The notes below the pieces were generated by a model. That model was not told the origin of the DNA. It was given only the letters and a program-made list of their open reading frames with translations, and did not search any database. From Treponema primitia ZAS-1 (GTDB lineage Bacteria; Spirochaetota; Spirochaetia; Treponematales; Breznakiellaceae), in NCBI RefSeq assembly GCF_000297095.1, contig NZ_AEEA01000029.1:34642-98641 (forward strand): a stretch of 64,000 nucleotides of DNA, given 5' to 3'. Position 1 is the first letter of the stretch; each line of letters begins with the position of its first letter. Made by a program: the position numbers and the translations under genes. This document shows, piece by piece, positions 24,182 through 33,479 of the stretch.

Positions 24182-25396
24182 ATGAGAAAAATGTTTGCAT
24201 TGTATGATAAAATTAAACTTTTTGCACCCGCTGTTTTACTTCCTCTCCTGATTATAGCGGCGGGCTGCGCCCAGGATTCCATTTTTGATGATATATCCCA
24301 TGAAGTACCGCCCACTAAGCCTTTCATTGTAGGGGGGCCTTCCAAAATAATCGAAGCGGGGGGGAAACTCTATGTTACCAACGGTAGAATCTTTGAATAT
24401 GATTTGACCGGAAACGGACGTTGGAAAAGATCCACTTCCGGCCCCGGCGGAAAGGTCCAGGATTTGGCCGCCGATTCAGGTTTTCTCTATGCCCTGTCTA
24501 TTATTGGTACCGGGCGCAATTTTCAGGTATGGCAAAAAGAAAAAGACGGCAGCGAATGGACGCGGCTTACAGCGGCAACCGAGGCCGAAGGCTACACTGT
24601 GCAAAGTTTATTCGGCACCGAGGATCAGTTGTTTATGGGGGCATCCATAAGCAACGGCGGGGGAAATGACTACGCGATTTTATATAAAAAAGGCACCGAA
24701 TTATACTTTTTAGAGAAAACAAATGGAATCCTCAGCGGAGCCGGAAAAATAGATGATGTCTACTATTTAGGAACCCTGGGAAGCGGAATCCATATGGTAA
24801 AGAAAGATCAATTAGATCCGTCCATCGCCACACCTGATGTTACAGCCGCAGTGTCAGTTCCCATGGATGCTATTCCCACAAGGATTGCCGGATTTTTACA
24901 GCCCACCGGCGCCGATTATATCATAGCCGCCAGCAGAAACGGTTATATTTTGTACGGCACGAAGGACGGCTTTACGGTTCCCACAACATCATTGGGGGGA
25001 ACCTTTACCGGCGCCCTAGCCTTGACCCCGGCGTATACCTATACGGGGAGTTCATCTGAACCTGTTGCGGACACTATGCTGCTCCTTATAGGCATAGATG
25101 GAAGGAAAAGCTACTCCAACCATGGATATAAGGAAGTGGCATTTAATATATACTCCGGAGTTGTAGATGGGGAATACCCCAAAGAACCAGGAATTGGAGA
25201 TCCTACCAGTATTGATAAAAACGGGAACTATGTTTCGACCCTCAAGAAATATCCGGTCACATCAATGTATGCCTTGGAACATATCTCCGAAGCAGAGCCA
25301 AATCCTATCATGTTTGCTTCCACCCCGAAGGAAGGTCTCTATTCCTACCGGTATCGGTCTAACGGGGGAGGCTGGCAATGGAACCACGAAGAATAG
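24182..25396 (+). CDS. Lipoprotein, possible beta-propeller, unknown function
   Basis: 404 residues. A hydrophobic signal ends in LIIAAGC (lipobox), so the protein is lipid-anchored. Repeated short blades (GGKLYVTNGRIFEYD, DSGFLYALS, EDQLFMGAS, GKIDDVYYLGTL, GFLYSYR-like ends) suggest a propeller fold. The pairing with an outer-membrane barrel gene hints at a surface or periplasmic complex. I do not recognise a named family. Confidence 0.65.
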   Translation: MRKMFALYDKIKLFAPAVLLPLLIIAAGCAQDSIFDDISHEVPPTKPFIVGGPSKIIEAGGKLYVTNGRIFEYDLTGNGRWKRSTSGPGGKVQDLAADSGFLYALSIIGTGRNFQVWQKEKDGSEWTRLTAATEAEGYTVQSLFGTEDQLFMGASISNGGGNDYAILYKKGTELYFLEKTNGILSGAGKIDDVYYLGTLGSGIHMVKKDQLDPSIATPDVTAAVSVPMDAIPTRIAGFLQPTGADYIIAASRNGYILYGTKDGFTVPTTSLGGTFTGALALTPAYTYTGSSSEPVADTMLLLIGIDGRKSYSNHGYKEVAFNIYSGVVDGEYPKEPGIGDPTSIDKNGNYVSTLKKYPVTSMYALEHISEAEPNPIMFASTPKEGLYSYRYRSNGGGWQWNHEE

Positions 25397-25399
25397 GCG

Positions 25400-27697
25400 G
25401 TGGATGATCTCTTTACCGTCCAGGGGGCGGGAACTTCCGAGGGACGGGATCAAGGCCCCTTGGCGGATCGTATGCGTCCCCGGACCCTGGATGATGTGGT
25501 TGGTCAGGATCATATCGTCGGTCCCGGCAGACTGCTCCGTCGGGCAATCCAGGCGGATCGCCTTTCCTCGGTAATTTTCTACGGGCCCCCGGGTACGGGA
25601 AAAACCAGCCTGGCCCGGGTAATCGCCAATACTACCAGAAGTACCTTTGAGAGCCTCAACGCTGTGCTTGCGGGGATAAAGGATATACGGGAAGCCATAG
25701 ATCGTTCCGATGAACGGCGGCGGCTCTACGGCAAACGGACCATCCTCTTTGTGGACGAAGTGCACCGCTGGAACAAGGCCCAGCAGGATGCCCTGCTCCC
25801 CTGGGTGGAAAACGGTACGGTGATCCTGGTGGGGGCCACCACGGAAAACCCCTTCTTCGAGGTGAACCGGGCCCTGGTCAGCCGGAGCCGCATCTTCCAG
25901 TTAAAGCCCCTGACTACGGTAAATCTCCGGGAAGCCGCGGACCGGACCCTGGCGGACAGGGAACGGGGTTACGGCAAGTGGCGGGTGAGCTTTGAGGAGG
26001 GCGCCCTGGAGCATCTGGTAGAGGTAGCCGGTGGGGATGCCCGGAGTCTCCTCAATGCCCTGGAACTGGCGATTGAAACCTCCGTACCCTGGCCCCCTAT
26101 GGAGGGTACCGAAATCCATGTTGGGTTTGAGGCCGCCGAGGAAAGCATACAGCGCCGGGCGGTCCTCTACGACCGGGATGGGGACTACCATTTCGACACC
26201 ATCAGCGCCTTTATAAAAAGTGTCCGCGGCAGCGACCCCGACGCCGCCTTGTACTGGCTGGCCAAGATGGTCCGCGCCGGCGAGGATCCTTCGTTTATTT
26301 TCCGCCGCATGATCATCCTTGCCAGTGAAGATGTAGGCCTTGCGGACCCCGCTGCCATAAACGTGGTTATCTCCTGCGCCCAGGCCTTTGACCGCATCGG
26401 TTTCCCGGAGGGTAATTTTCCCCTGGCCCACGCCTGCCTGTATCTGGCTACGGCTCCTAAGTCTAACACCACCCTGGCCTTCTTCGATGCTCTGGCAGAG
26501 GTAGATAGGGAGGACGCCGAGGTTCCCAGCCATCTCCGGGACGCAAGCCGGGACAAGGAGGGCTTTGGTCACGGGGAGGGCTATATTTATCCCCACGCAT
26601 ACCGGGACCATTGGGCTGCCCAGCAATATCTTCCCACGGCGCTCCGGGGCAAAACCTTCTACAATCCCTCACGGATTGGGTATGAGGAAAAGATCCGGGA
26701 GGAGGTGTTACAAAAGCGAGAACTCCAGGCGGCGGTTATCATGGGCGATGCCCACGGCGATACCGCCGATGGAGAATTCCTCTCCTGGTCCGCTTCTTCA
26801 AAAGGCCGGGAAGGCTGGTTCAAGCGGCTGGAATCCGGCCGAAGCGCCCTCCTCCTATCGGACCGGGATACCATTCTGGAGCAGTGTTCCATAGCCCGGC
26901 ACCACCGGGTTCTCATCCCCGCCGCCAATGACGGACTCCTCCTTTGGGAATGCCTCCGCCGCGTCCCCGAGGGACTGTCCGCTGCCCTGGTGGACAGCGA
27001 TACTGCCCGGGAAGCCCTGCTTCGCTATGCCTCGGGGATCGATGAGCCTGAACAGCCCATAATTGCCGTACAAAAGAGCGGGAGCCCGCTCCTGCCTACT
27101 CCGGAAGACGCGGACGCCTGGTTTGACTGCCATAGCTTTGACCATATCCTTGCCCGGGAGCCCTGGCGGCGGGGATTTGGCGCCATTACTCCCCAGGCGG
27201 CATTTACCGCCTTTGCAGAAGCCGCCCGCAGCCTGCTGGCGGATGGCGGGGATCTGGTACTGCTCCAGTCCCCACCGAAGCTTGGGGAGCGTATATCCCG
27301 GATCATTGCCGGAGAAGCCTCTATAGCTGAAACCGGCCGTATTCAGGAAGCCCCGATCCACGCCCTCGTTAAGGCCGAAGAAGCTTTCTTCGCCGAGACC
27401 GAAGGGGCCGGCCGCTGGATCTGGGATGGGGAAACCATGGAACACAGTTTTACTGCGGCTGGTTTCAAAACTACCCTGACCGTATTGGACCAGGCTGAAG
27501 AGCGGCTTCTTACCGAAAAGGACATATCCCTCTGGTTTGACCCGGAACGTTCAAGCTGGGGGAGCTTTATCCATAAAGCGCTTGGGGCAAAGGACTTTCA
27601 AGCCCTAGCAGCCATGCTCCGGGACCGGGCTAAACAGGGACCAATACGGTGGAAGTGGCGGAGTCTGCTGCTTAAGGGAAGAATTAACCGGACTTAG
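25400..27697 (+). CDS. rarA: RarA/MgsA AAA+ ATPase fused to a methyltransferase-like C-terminal domain
   Basis: 765 residues from a GTG start 3 bases after the lipoprotein stop. Residues 1 to about 430 are RarA: MRPRTLDDVVGQDHIVG, Walker A GPPGTGKTSL, Walker B FVDEVHRWNKAQQDALLP, sensor GATTENPFFEVN and the MgsA C-terminal block with HAYRDHWAAQQYLP. RarA acts at stalled replication forks with the clamp loader. The extra 320 residues have a Rossmann pattern (RVLIPAANDGLLLWECL, LSAALVDSD, SLLADGGDLVLLQSPP) like SAM-dependent methyltransferases, but I see no firm catalytic motif. Fusions of RarA to an uncharacterised domain are known in some bacteria. Confidence 0.85.
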   Translation: MDDLFTVQGAGTSEGRDQGPLADRMRPRTLDDVVGQDHIVGPGRLLRRAIQADRLSSVIFYGPPGTGKTSLARVIANTTRSTFESLNAVLAGIKDIREAIDRSDERRRLYGKRTILFVDEVHRWNKAQQDALLPWVENGTVILVGATTENPFFEVNRALVSRSRIFQLKPLTTVNLREAADRTLADRERGYGKWRVSFEEGALEHLVEVAGGDARSLLNALELAIETSVPWPPMEGTEIHVGFEAAEESIQRRAVLYDRDGDYHFDTISAFIKSVRGSDPDAALYWLAKMVRAGEDPSFIFRRMIILASEDVGLADPAAINVVISCAQAFDRIGFPEGNFPLAHACLYLATAPKSNTTLAFFDALAEVDREDAEVPSHLRDASRDKEGFGHGEGYIYPHAYRDHWAAQQYLPTALRGKTFYNPSRIGYEEKIREEVLQKRELQAAVIMGDAHGDTADGEFLSWSASSKGREGWFKRLESGRSALLLSDRDTILEQCSIARHHRVLIPAANDGLLLWECLRRVPEGLSAALVDSDTAREALLRYASGIDEPEQPIIAVQKSGSPLLPTPEDADAWFDCHSFDHILAREPWRRGFGAITPQAAFTAFAEAARSLLADGGDLVLLQSPPKLGERISRIIAGEASIAETGRIQEAPIHALVKAEEAFFAETEGAGRWIWDGETMEHSFTAAGFKTTLTVLDQAEERLLTEKDISLWFDPERSSWGSFIHKALGAKDFQALAAMLRDRAKQGPIRWKWRSLLLKGRINRT

Positions 27698-27700
27698 TAA

Positions 27701-29905
27701 TTATGCGGAGGGAAGTTCTTTGGGAGCATATTCCGGGCCGGTGTATTTTTTCAGGGCGGTCATCACCTGTTCCATATCCAGGGGCTTGCCCACATGGTCG
27801 TTCATCCCGGCGGCCATGCATTTTTCCACATCCTCCGCAAAGACATTGGCGGTCATGGCAATGATGGGTATTTCCCTGGCACGGGGTATGTCCAGGGCGC
27901 GTATTCGGCGGGTCGCTTCGTAGCCGTCCATTTCGGGCATGTGGACATCCATAAAGATAATATCGTAGTTGTAGGGGTGGGCTTCGAATTCCTTGACCAC
28001 CTCAACACCGTTTTCGGCGCAGTTTATCGTGAGGCCGTAGGGTTCCAGTATTGCTATTACGATTTCCCGGTTAATTTCCACATCCTCAGCCAGGAGGATA
28101 CGCTTTCCTTCCAGGTGCAGGTCCTCGGACTGCTCCGTTTCTTCCGCGGCGCCGCCGGTATCCGGGCTGAGGTACTGGTTAAAACAGTCCACCAGGAGGG
28201 ATGGGAAAAGAGGCTTGGGGATAAAGCCGTTTACCCCCGATGCCTTTGCCTCCTCTTCGATTCTAGCCCACTCTACCGCAGAAATCATAATTACTATTGC
28301 CTTGTTTCCCACAGTTTTTCTGATGGTCCTGGTTAATTCGATACCGCTGACACCGGGCATACGCCAGTCCACAAAGAACATATCATAACGCCGGCCCTCT
28401 TCGATAAGTTTGGTCGCGGCCTGGCCGTCCTCAACGACATCGCAATGGAAACCGATCTTTCGGGCCATGGACAGGAAATACTCCCGAAGATCCTCGGAAT
28501 CGTCCACCACCAATACATTGATCTTGTCGATTTCCAGGAGACCCTTCTTTACCGCGCTCTTTTTGGATTCCTTCCCCCGTTCAGCCTGGATATAAAACTT
28601 AAAGGTGGCGCCCTTGCCGTATTCCGATTCCACCCAGATCCTGCCGTCCATCATTTCCACGATACGTTTTGAAATAGCCAGCCCCAATCCGGTACCCCCG
28701 AACTTTCGGGAGATGCTGCTGTCCGCCTGCACAAAGGAATTGAAAAGCTGGGCCTTCTGTTCCTCCGTAACCCCAATCCCGGTATCACTCACCTCGATCT
28801 GAATGGTACAGATCCCGTCTTTCTCGTCTATTTTGTGGATGTCTACGGTGATATTCCCCTTTTCGGGGGTGAATTTTATGGCGTTGGAGAGGAGGTTGGC
28901 GATAACCTGGAAGAGCCGCTGCTCGTCGGAGACGATAAATTCCGGAACATCCTCATCGCTGTGGATAAAGAAATTCTGCGACTTCTCCTCAATCTTGAAT
29001 TCCACCACATTGGTTACCCGGATAAGCATTTTTTCAAAGTCAAATTCGGTATAGGAAAGATCAAACTTGTTCGCTTCGATCTTGGACATATCCAGAATAT
29101 CGTTGATAACCCCCAGGAGATGGGTAGAGGCATTTTCGATCTTCCCTAAACAGTAATCCTTTTTTTCCAGCTCCTTGGAAGATTTGGCGATATTGGTCAT
29201 CCCTATGATGGCATTCATGGGGGTGCGGATCTCGTGGGACATATTGGCCAGGAAATCCGACTTGGCGGAACTGGCCCGTTCCGCCGCTTCCTTGGCCTGG
29301 GCAAGTTCTTCCACATCGTGGAGCATCAGCATGGCCCCCTCCACGGTGTCCTCCCCGGAAACCATGGGAGTAAAATGGATAACATAGCGCCGGGGTAAGC
29401 CATCCGCCTTGATATCCACCCTTTCCTGGAGGGTCAGAGATTTCCGCTCCTCCATGGCGGTACGGAATATTTCAAAGAGCATGGTCCCCCACTCGGGGTT
29501 AGCAAACCTATCAAACACATCCCGGTAAGGACGGCCGTTGATATGCCCAAAATTTTCTATCCCCGCTTCCCGTAAAAAGGCGTTGGTACAGTACACAAAG
29601 CGGCTTTCCGCATTCAGAATAATGATCATATCCGGACTGTTTTCCAGGAGCAGGTGCATATACTTTTCCTGCTTCACCTGCTCCAGGGTCCGCAGGGATT
29701 CTAAGTTAGTGGATGCCAGGGCAAGGCGTTTATTGCGGTCCAGTGTTTCCTGGAGCCTGCGGGCCTGCCGGGAAAGCCGGGTATTGTCCCCCGTAAGGTT
29801 CCGAATGTACTCAAGGATCTCCGGTGTTAGGGTTTGACCCACACTAAGGGCCAGAGATTCTACCGTGCGGGATTCAGGACTGTTTTTAATTGCAGAGCTA
29901 TCCAT
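27701..29905 (-). CDS. Hybrid sensor histidine kinase (PAS-HisKA-HATPase-REC-REC)
   Basis: 734 residues, soluble. A coiled-coil N-terminus (about 40-80) leads to a PAS domain (about 83-200), the phospho-acceptor SHEIRTPMN (His224), and an ATPase domain with N-box NLLSNAIKFTP, DTGIGV and GGTGLGLAI (to about 455). Two receiver domains follow (FFVDWRMPG, and IIFMDVHMPEMDG). There is no membrane helix, so it senses a cytosolic cue or a partner. The gene lies 9 bases downstream of the FIST protein on the same strand, making that the likely sensor input. Its output could pass to an unlinked Hpt or response regulator. Confidence 0.92.
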   Translation of the reverse strand: MDSSAIKNSPESRTVESLALSVGQTLTPEILEYIRNLTGDNTRLSRQARRLQETLDRNKRLALASTNLESLRTLEQVKQEKYMHLLLENSPDMIIILNAESRFVYCTNAFLREAGIENFGHINGRPYRDVFDRFANPEWGTMLFEIFRTAMEERKSLTLQERVDIKADGLPRRYVIHFTPMVSGEDTVEGAMLMLHDVEELAQAKEAAERASSAKSDFLANMSHEIRTPMNAIIGMTNIAKSSKELEKKDYCLGKIENASTHLLGVINDILDMSKIEANKFDLSYTEFDFEKMLIRVTNVVEFKIEEKSQNFFIHSDEDVPEFIVSDEQRLFQVIANLLSNAIKFTPEKGNITVDIHKIDEKDGICTIQIEVSDTGIGVTEEQKAQLFNSFVQADSSISRKFGGTGLGLAISKRIVEMMDGRIWVESEYGKGATFKFYIQAERGKESKKSAVKKGLLEIDKINVLVVDDSEDLREYFLSMARKIGFHCDVVEDGQAATKLIEEGRRYDMFFVDWRMPGVSGIELTRTIRKTVGNKAIVIMISAVEWARIEEEAKASGVNGFIPKPLFPSLLVDCFNQYLSPDTGGAAEETEQSEDLHLEGKRILLAEDVEINREIVIAILEPYGLTINCAENGVEVVKEFEAHPYNYDIIFMDVHMPEMDGYEATRRIRALDIPRAREIPIIAMTANVFAEDVEKCMAAGMNDHVGKPLDMEQVMTALKKYTGPEYAPKELPSA

Positions 29906-29914
29906 TATGTTCCT

Positions 29915-31075
29915 CTAAAAAGTGCAAATAGCAAAGGTAAAATTATGTACGCGGTTTAAAAGCTTGCCATCCTCTGTGGATGATGGGCAAATTTCCCCGC
30001 CGGAATAACATATTTGATAGGGGTATTTTCCGCCTAAAACCCCCATTACCTTTTTCATTTCATCATCGCTGTTGGGGCCAAGCATGAAGTTCCTGGTCAG
30101 GCAGGGGTACAAAAGGAGACCACTGATAGTTCCGTCCTCCAGGGCTCTTTTCACGGCGGTTTCGGCAGTTTCCAGAACCCCCTTATAGTCTATGGTTCCC
30201 AGGGCCACCGTGGCGCCCAGCGGCGCTTCCCCGCCCAAAAGGGCGTAACCTTCCGGGCTTAAGCCGTAGATACCCCGACCGGCCGGCTTGGTACCGTCAT
30301 TGTAGTTTACCATAATGGGAAACGAAGTGGGAGATTCAATGACCCGTTCCTTGGGAATCCCTATGGTTTCAAGGTAATCCAGGAAGGGCATATCATTCAC
30401 CTTTCTCAACAGACAGCCTTCGGATTCGGTAATAACGGCGGTTAATTTCTGGATCTTGTCATCCGAGATGGAGTTTACATGGAAGGCGGGCCGGATATTC
30501 CCCTTTACCAGGACCAGGGCCAGGGTGTTTTTAGAGGCTGCGCCATTATGGATAACCTGGCTTTCATGGAGATCCGAGGTTGAATCGCAAGAAATCGTGC
30601 CGAATACGGGTATACCCCGGCCCAGTTTGTTTATTTCTTCCAAAATCGGGGCGGCTCCCACGGAACTCATCATGGGCGCGTAAGAAAGTATCAGCGCCGG
30701 TTCCCCGCCCAGGGAAGCTAAAGCCTGGTTGTAGACCCCCGTAATGGCAGGCCGTATATCCCCCGGGTCCAGTTCCCCGGATATGGCGGCGGAAAAGCTT
30801 ACATCGTCGCTGGTCAGCACCGAAAGGCTCAAAAGCTCCAGGCCGCACTTGTCCAGGACCGCATTGCCCACGGTGGTACAACCCACTACGTCGAAGGGCA
30901 GCTTTTTGCAGACCGCCTCCACCACCCCGGTTTCGATAAATTCATGGTAACAGGCTATGATACCCACGGAATTTTTAAGCAATTTGCCCGATAAATCAAG
31001 CTGCGCAAGGATTTCCGCTACCGCCGCGTCAACATCATCAATTTCCGCCGTATTGGCATTCAGCATTTTTATCAT
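29915..31075 (-). CDS. FIST-domain sensory protein
   Basis: 386 residues with no signal or membrane helix. The N-terminal half (ACYHEFIETGVVEAVCKKLPFDVVGCTTVG) is the FIST_N pattern, and the C-terminal half (VNSISDDKIQKL, FPIMVNYNDG, GLLLYPCLTRNFMLG) is FIST_C. FIST domains are proposed to bind small ligands such as amino acids and are often encoded next to histidine kinases or chemoreceptors, as here. Start ATG 31075 is 90 bases from the divergent flagellin promoter. The ligand cannot be predicted. Confidence 0.85.
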   Translation of the reverse strand: MIKMLNANTAEIDDVDAAVAEILAQLDLSGKLLKNSVGIIACYHEFIETGVVEAVCKKLPFDVVGCTTVGNAVLDKCGLELLSLSVLTSDDVSFSAAISGELDPGDIRPAITGVYNQALASLGGEPALILSYAPMMSSVGAAPILEEINKLGRGIPVFGTISCDSTSDLHESQVIHNGAASKNTLALVLVKGNIRPAFHVNSISDDKIQKLTAVITESEGCLLRKVNDMPFLDYLETIGIPKERVIESPTSFPIMVNYNDGTKPAGRGIYGLSPEGYALLGGEAPLGATVALGTIDYKGVLETAETAVKRALEDGTISGLLLYPCLTRNFMLGPNSDDEMKKVMGVLGGKYPYQICYSGGEICPSSTEDGKLLNRVHNFTFAICTF

Positions 31076-31162
31076 TTTTTACCCGCTACTTGTAAAATAT
31101 TCTACAATTTTTTGAAGTTTACTCCATAAAATTGACATATACAAGCACGGATCAAAAAAAGC

Positions 31163-31190
31163 TAAAGTTTAGGCCGTTTTCTACCGAAAC
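31163..31190 (+). promoter_or_regulatory. Sigma-28 (FliA)-like promoter for flaB
   Basis: TAAAGTTT at 31163-31170 is a perfect sigma-28 -35 element. ACCGAAAC at 31183-31190, 12 bases on, matches the CCGA core of the -10 consensus GCCGATAA. It lies 87 bases before the flagellin start. Confidence 0.7.
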
Positions 31191-31276
31191 TGGTAATGGT
31201 AAGGAGTATTAAGACTTTTAGATCCTAACCAACCCAAAGCAAGGATGCATTGGGAGACATTATCAAGGAGGATGAT

Positions 31277-32137
31277 ATGATCATCAACCATAACCTATCC
31301 GCTATGTTTGCGGACAGGTCCCTCAAGGTTACCCAAAATAACCTTACCAAGTCCATGGAGAAGCTTTCTTCCGGACTTCGTGTCAACCGTGCGGGAGACG
31401 ACGCTTCCGGGCTTGCGGTTTCTGAAAAGTTACGCAGCCAGATCCGGGGGCTCAACCAGGCTTCCGCAAACGCCGCAAACGGCATTTCCTTTATCCAGAC
31501 CAGCGAAGGATATCTCCAGGAGACCCAGGACATTATCCAGCGTATGCGGGAACTGGCGGTACAGGCTTCCAACGGTGTTTACACCGACGAAGACCGTATG
31601 CAGATCCAGGTGGAAGTTTCCCAGCTCATTGACGAAGTCGACCGGATTGCCAGCCATGCCCAGTTCAACGGCATGAACATGCTCACCGGCCGTTTCGCCC
31701 ACCAGGTGGGGGACAACGTGGTCACCGCCTCTATGTGGTTCCATATCGGCGCCAACATGGATCAGCGGGAGCAGGTGTTTATCGGCACCATGACCTCCTT
31801 CGGACTTGGGCTCCGCAATATCGGAAACGGCGAGTTTATGGACATGCAGTCCCCGGAAGAGTCAAATCGGGCTATCGGGACCCTGGACGCTGCCATCAAA
31901 CTCATCAATAAGCAGCGGGCAGACCTGGGCGCCTACCAGAACAGGTTGGAACACGCCATTGTCGGCCTGGACGTTGGAGCGGAGAACATGCAGGCTTCGG
32001 AATCCCGGATCAGGGATACCGATATGGCTAACCAGATGGTGAGCTATATGCGGGATCAGATCCTGTCCCAGTCCGGAACGGCCATGCTGGCCCAGGCGAA
32101 CCAGCGGACTACCTCGGTCTTGCAACTTCTCCAATAA
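31277..32137 (+). CDS. flaB: Flagellin FlaB, periplasmic flagellar filament core
   Basis: 286 residues from ATG 31277 (AAGGAGGATGAT upstream). MIINHNLSAMFADRS and SSGLRVNRAGDDASGLAVSEKLR form the N-terminal D0/D1 domain. The C-terminal RADLGAYQNRLEHA and ASESRIRDTDMANQMV plus TAMLAQANQ complete it. There is little variable centre, as in spirochete FlaB. Lack of a signal peptide fits type III export into the periplasm. The first of two flagellins; both precede flaG and fliD. The 5' leader carries several GGA motifs, a possible CsrA target. Confidence 0.96.
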   Translation: MIINHNLSAMFADRSLKVTQNNLTKSMEKLSSGLRVNRAGDDASGLAVSEKLRSQIRGLNQASANAANGISFIQTSEGYLQETQDIIQRMRELAVQASNGVYTDEDRMQIQVEVSQLIDEVDRIASHAQFNGMNMLTGRFAHQVGDNVVTASMWFHIGANMDQREQVFIGTMTSFGLGLRNIGNGEFMDMQSPEESNRAIGTLDAAIKLINKQRADLGAYQNRLEHAIVGLDVGAENMQASESRIRDTDMANQMVSYMRDQILSQSGTAMLAQANQRTTSVLQLLQ

Positions 32138-32425
32138 GACATTACAGTTATAACTGAAAGGGGTGTTCTGTCTTAGGATAGGACGCCCCCAACCCTGTTC
32201 TTTGACAAAAAGACCCTCGTTGGCGCGTTTAGCGCATGCGCACGGCGGTACGGATCGTTTATAACGGAGTTTATACACCCTTAAACCGGTGTAACCCGGG
32301 ATAACCGCTTCGTTCCGTACAAAGAAGTTCCGGGAGGAATGGCGCGAACCTCCTTCCGGAGCGACTTATCGTGCGGTTCGAGTATGGCAAAGGAAAGCCA
32401 TACTTACCAACGCAAGGAGGGTTAT
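32138..32425 (+). promoter_or_regulatory. Structured intergenic leader between the two flagellin genes
   Basis: There is no gene. A 10-bp hairpin GGGGTGTTCT/AGGACGCCCC (32160-32189) without a T tract may slow exonucleases or part-terminate after the first flagellin. Nearer the second start are inverted segments (GGGAGGAATGGCGCGAACCTCC, about 32332-32353) and repeated GGA/AGGA motifs, compatible with RNA-level control by CsrA. No convincing sigma-28 promoter is seen. Confidence 0.45.
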
Positions 32426-33280
32426 ATGATTATTAATCACAACATGAGCGCCATGTTTGCCAATCGCACACTTGGGGTTACGCAGGCCGATGTACAACGG
32501 AGCATTGAAAGGCTCAGTTCAGGTCAGCGTATTAACCGGGCGGGCGATGACGCTTCCGGGCTCGCGGTCTCCGAGAAAATGCGGGGCCAGATCCGGGGTT
32601 TGAACCAGGCTGAGCGCAATATACAGAACGGTGTGTCCTTTATCCAGGTTACCGAAGGTTACCTTCAGGAAAGCCAGGATATCCTGCACCGTCTGCGGGA
32701 GCTGTCCGTACAGTCCGCCAACGGTATCTATACCGATGAGGATCGTATGCAGATTCAGGTTGAGGTTTCCCAGTTGGTCGATGAAATCAACCGTGTAGCG
32801 AGCCATGCTCAATACAACGGGATGAACATCCTCACCGGGTCCTTTGCCCAGAATTCATCCGTTAACCGGATTATGCAGCTCCAGGTCGGGGCCAATATGG
32901 ATCAGAACGAACAGATCTTTATCGGTACCATGACCGCTCAGGCACTTGGTTTACAGAACACCCAGGGCGAGGACGGGAATATTTCCATCGTCTCCCCTGA
33001 GGAAGCCAATCAGGCTATCGGCTCAATCGATTCTGCATTGAAGTTAATCTCCAAGCAGCGAGCTGATCTTGGCGCGTATCAGAACCGGTTTGAAATGGCC
33101 GCGGAAGGAATCGCTGTTGCAGCGGAAAACCTCCAAGCCTCCGAATCCCGGGTGCGGGATGCGGATATGGCGACCGAAATGGTTGCCTTTACCAAGGATT
33201 CGATCCTGTCCCAGGCGGGGAATGCTATGCTGGCCCAGGCCAATGTGCAGACCCAGTCGGTGTTACAGCTTTTGGGCTAG
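32426..33280 (+). CDS. flaB: Flagellin FlaB, second copy
   Basis: 284 residues from ATG 32426 (AAGGAGG upstream). It has the same MIINHNMSAMFANRT start, SSGQRINRAGDDASGLAVSEKMR block and C-terminal RADLGAYQNRFEMA, SESRVRDADMATEMV and MLAQANVQTQSVLQLLG as the first copy. The two copies differ most in the centre (about 165-200). In treponemes several FlaB proteins form the filament core together with FlaA sheath proteins. It is followed by a terminator-like hairpin. Confidence 0.96.
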   Translation: MIINHNMSAMFANRTLGVTQADVQRSIERLSSGQRINRAGDDASGLAVSEKMRGQIRGLNQAERNIQNGVSFIQVTEGYLQESQDILHRLRELSVQSANGIYTDEDRMQIQVEVSQLVDEINRVASHAQYNGMNILTGSFAQNSSVNRIMQLQVGANMDQNEQIFIGTMTAQALGLQNTQGEDGNISIVSPEEANQAIGSIDSALKLISKQRADLGAYQNRFEMAAEGIAVAAENLQASESRVRDADMATEMVAFTKDSILSQAGNAMLAQANVQTQSVLQLLG

Positions 33281-33390
33281 GGCCCACTTGGCTAATATTT
33301 CATAACCAGTGAGGCGTTACGAGAGACTTCTGGACGTCGTCTTTTGAAGCGTGCAATTGCTGATTGCTGCAATCCTAAGATTGCTTGGAC

Positions 33391-33421
33391 GGGGAAGTCG
33401 CGCCCTTCTCCGCCCTTTTTT
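33391..33421 (+). terminator. Terminator after second flagellin
   Basis: GGGGAAG/CTTCTCC stem (33391-33407, one G-U pair), then CGCCC and a T6 run. A second hairpin GCAATC-CTAA-GATTGC lies just upstream. Some read-through into flaG is likely. Confidence 0.55.
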
Positions 33422-33479
33422 GAAAGCCACGATCTTCTCTTAATTTGAAGATTATGTATATTTTTTGGGAGGTACCTAT

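Noticed and set aside
25901..26626. 241-codon minus-strand frame opposite rarA
   Set aside because: No recognisable domains; rarA motifs on the plus strand explain the region.
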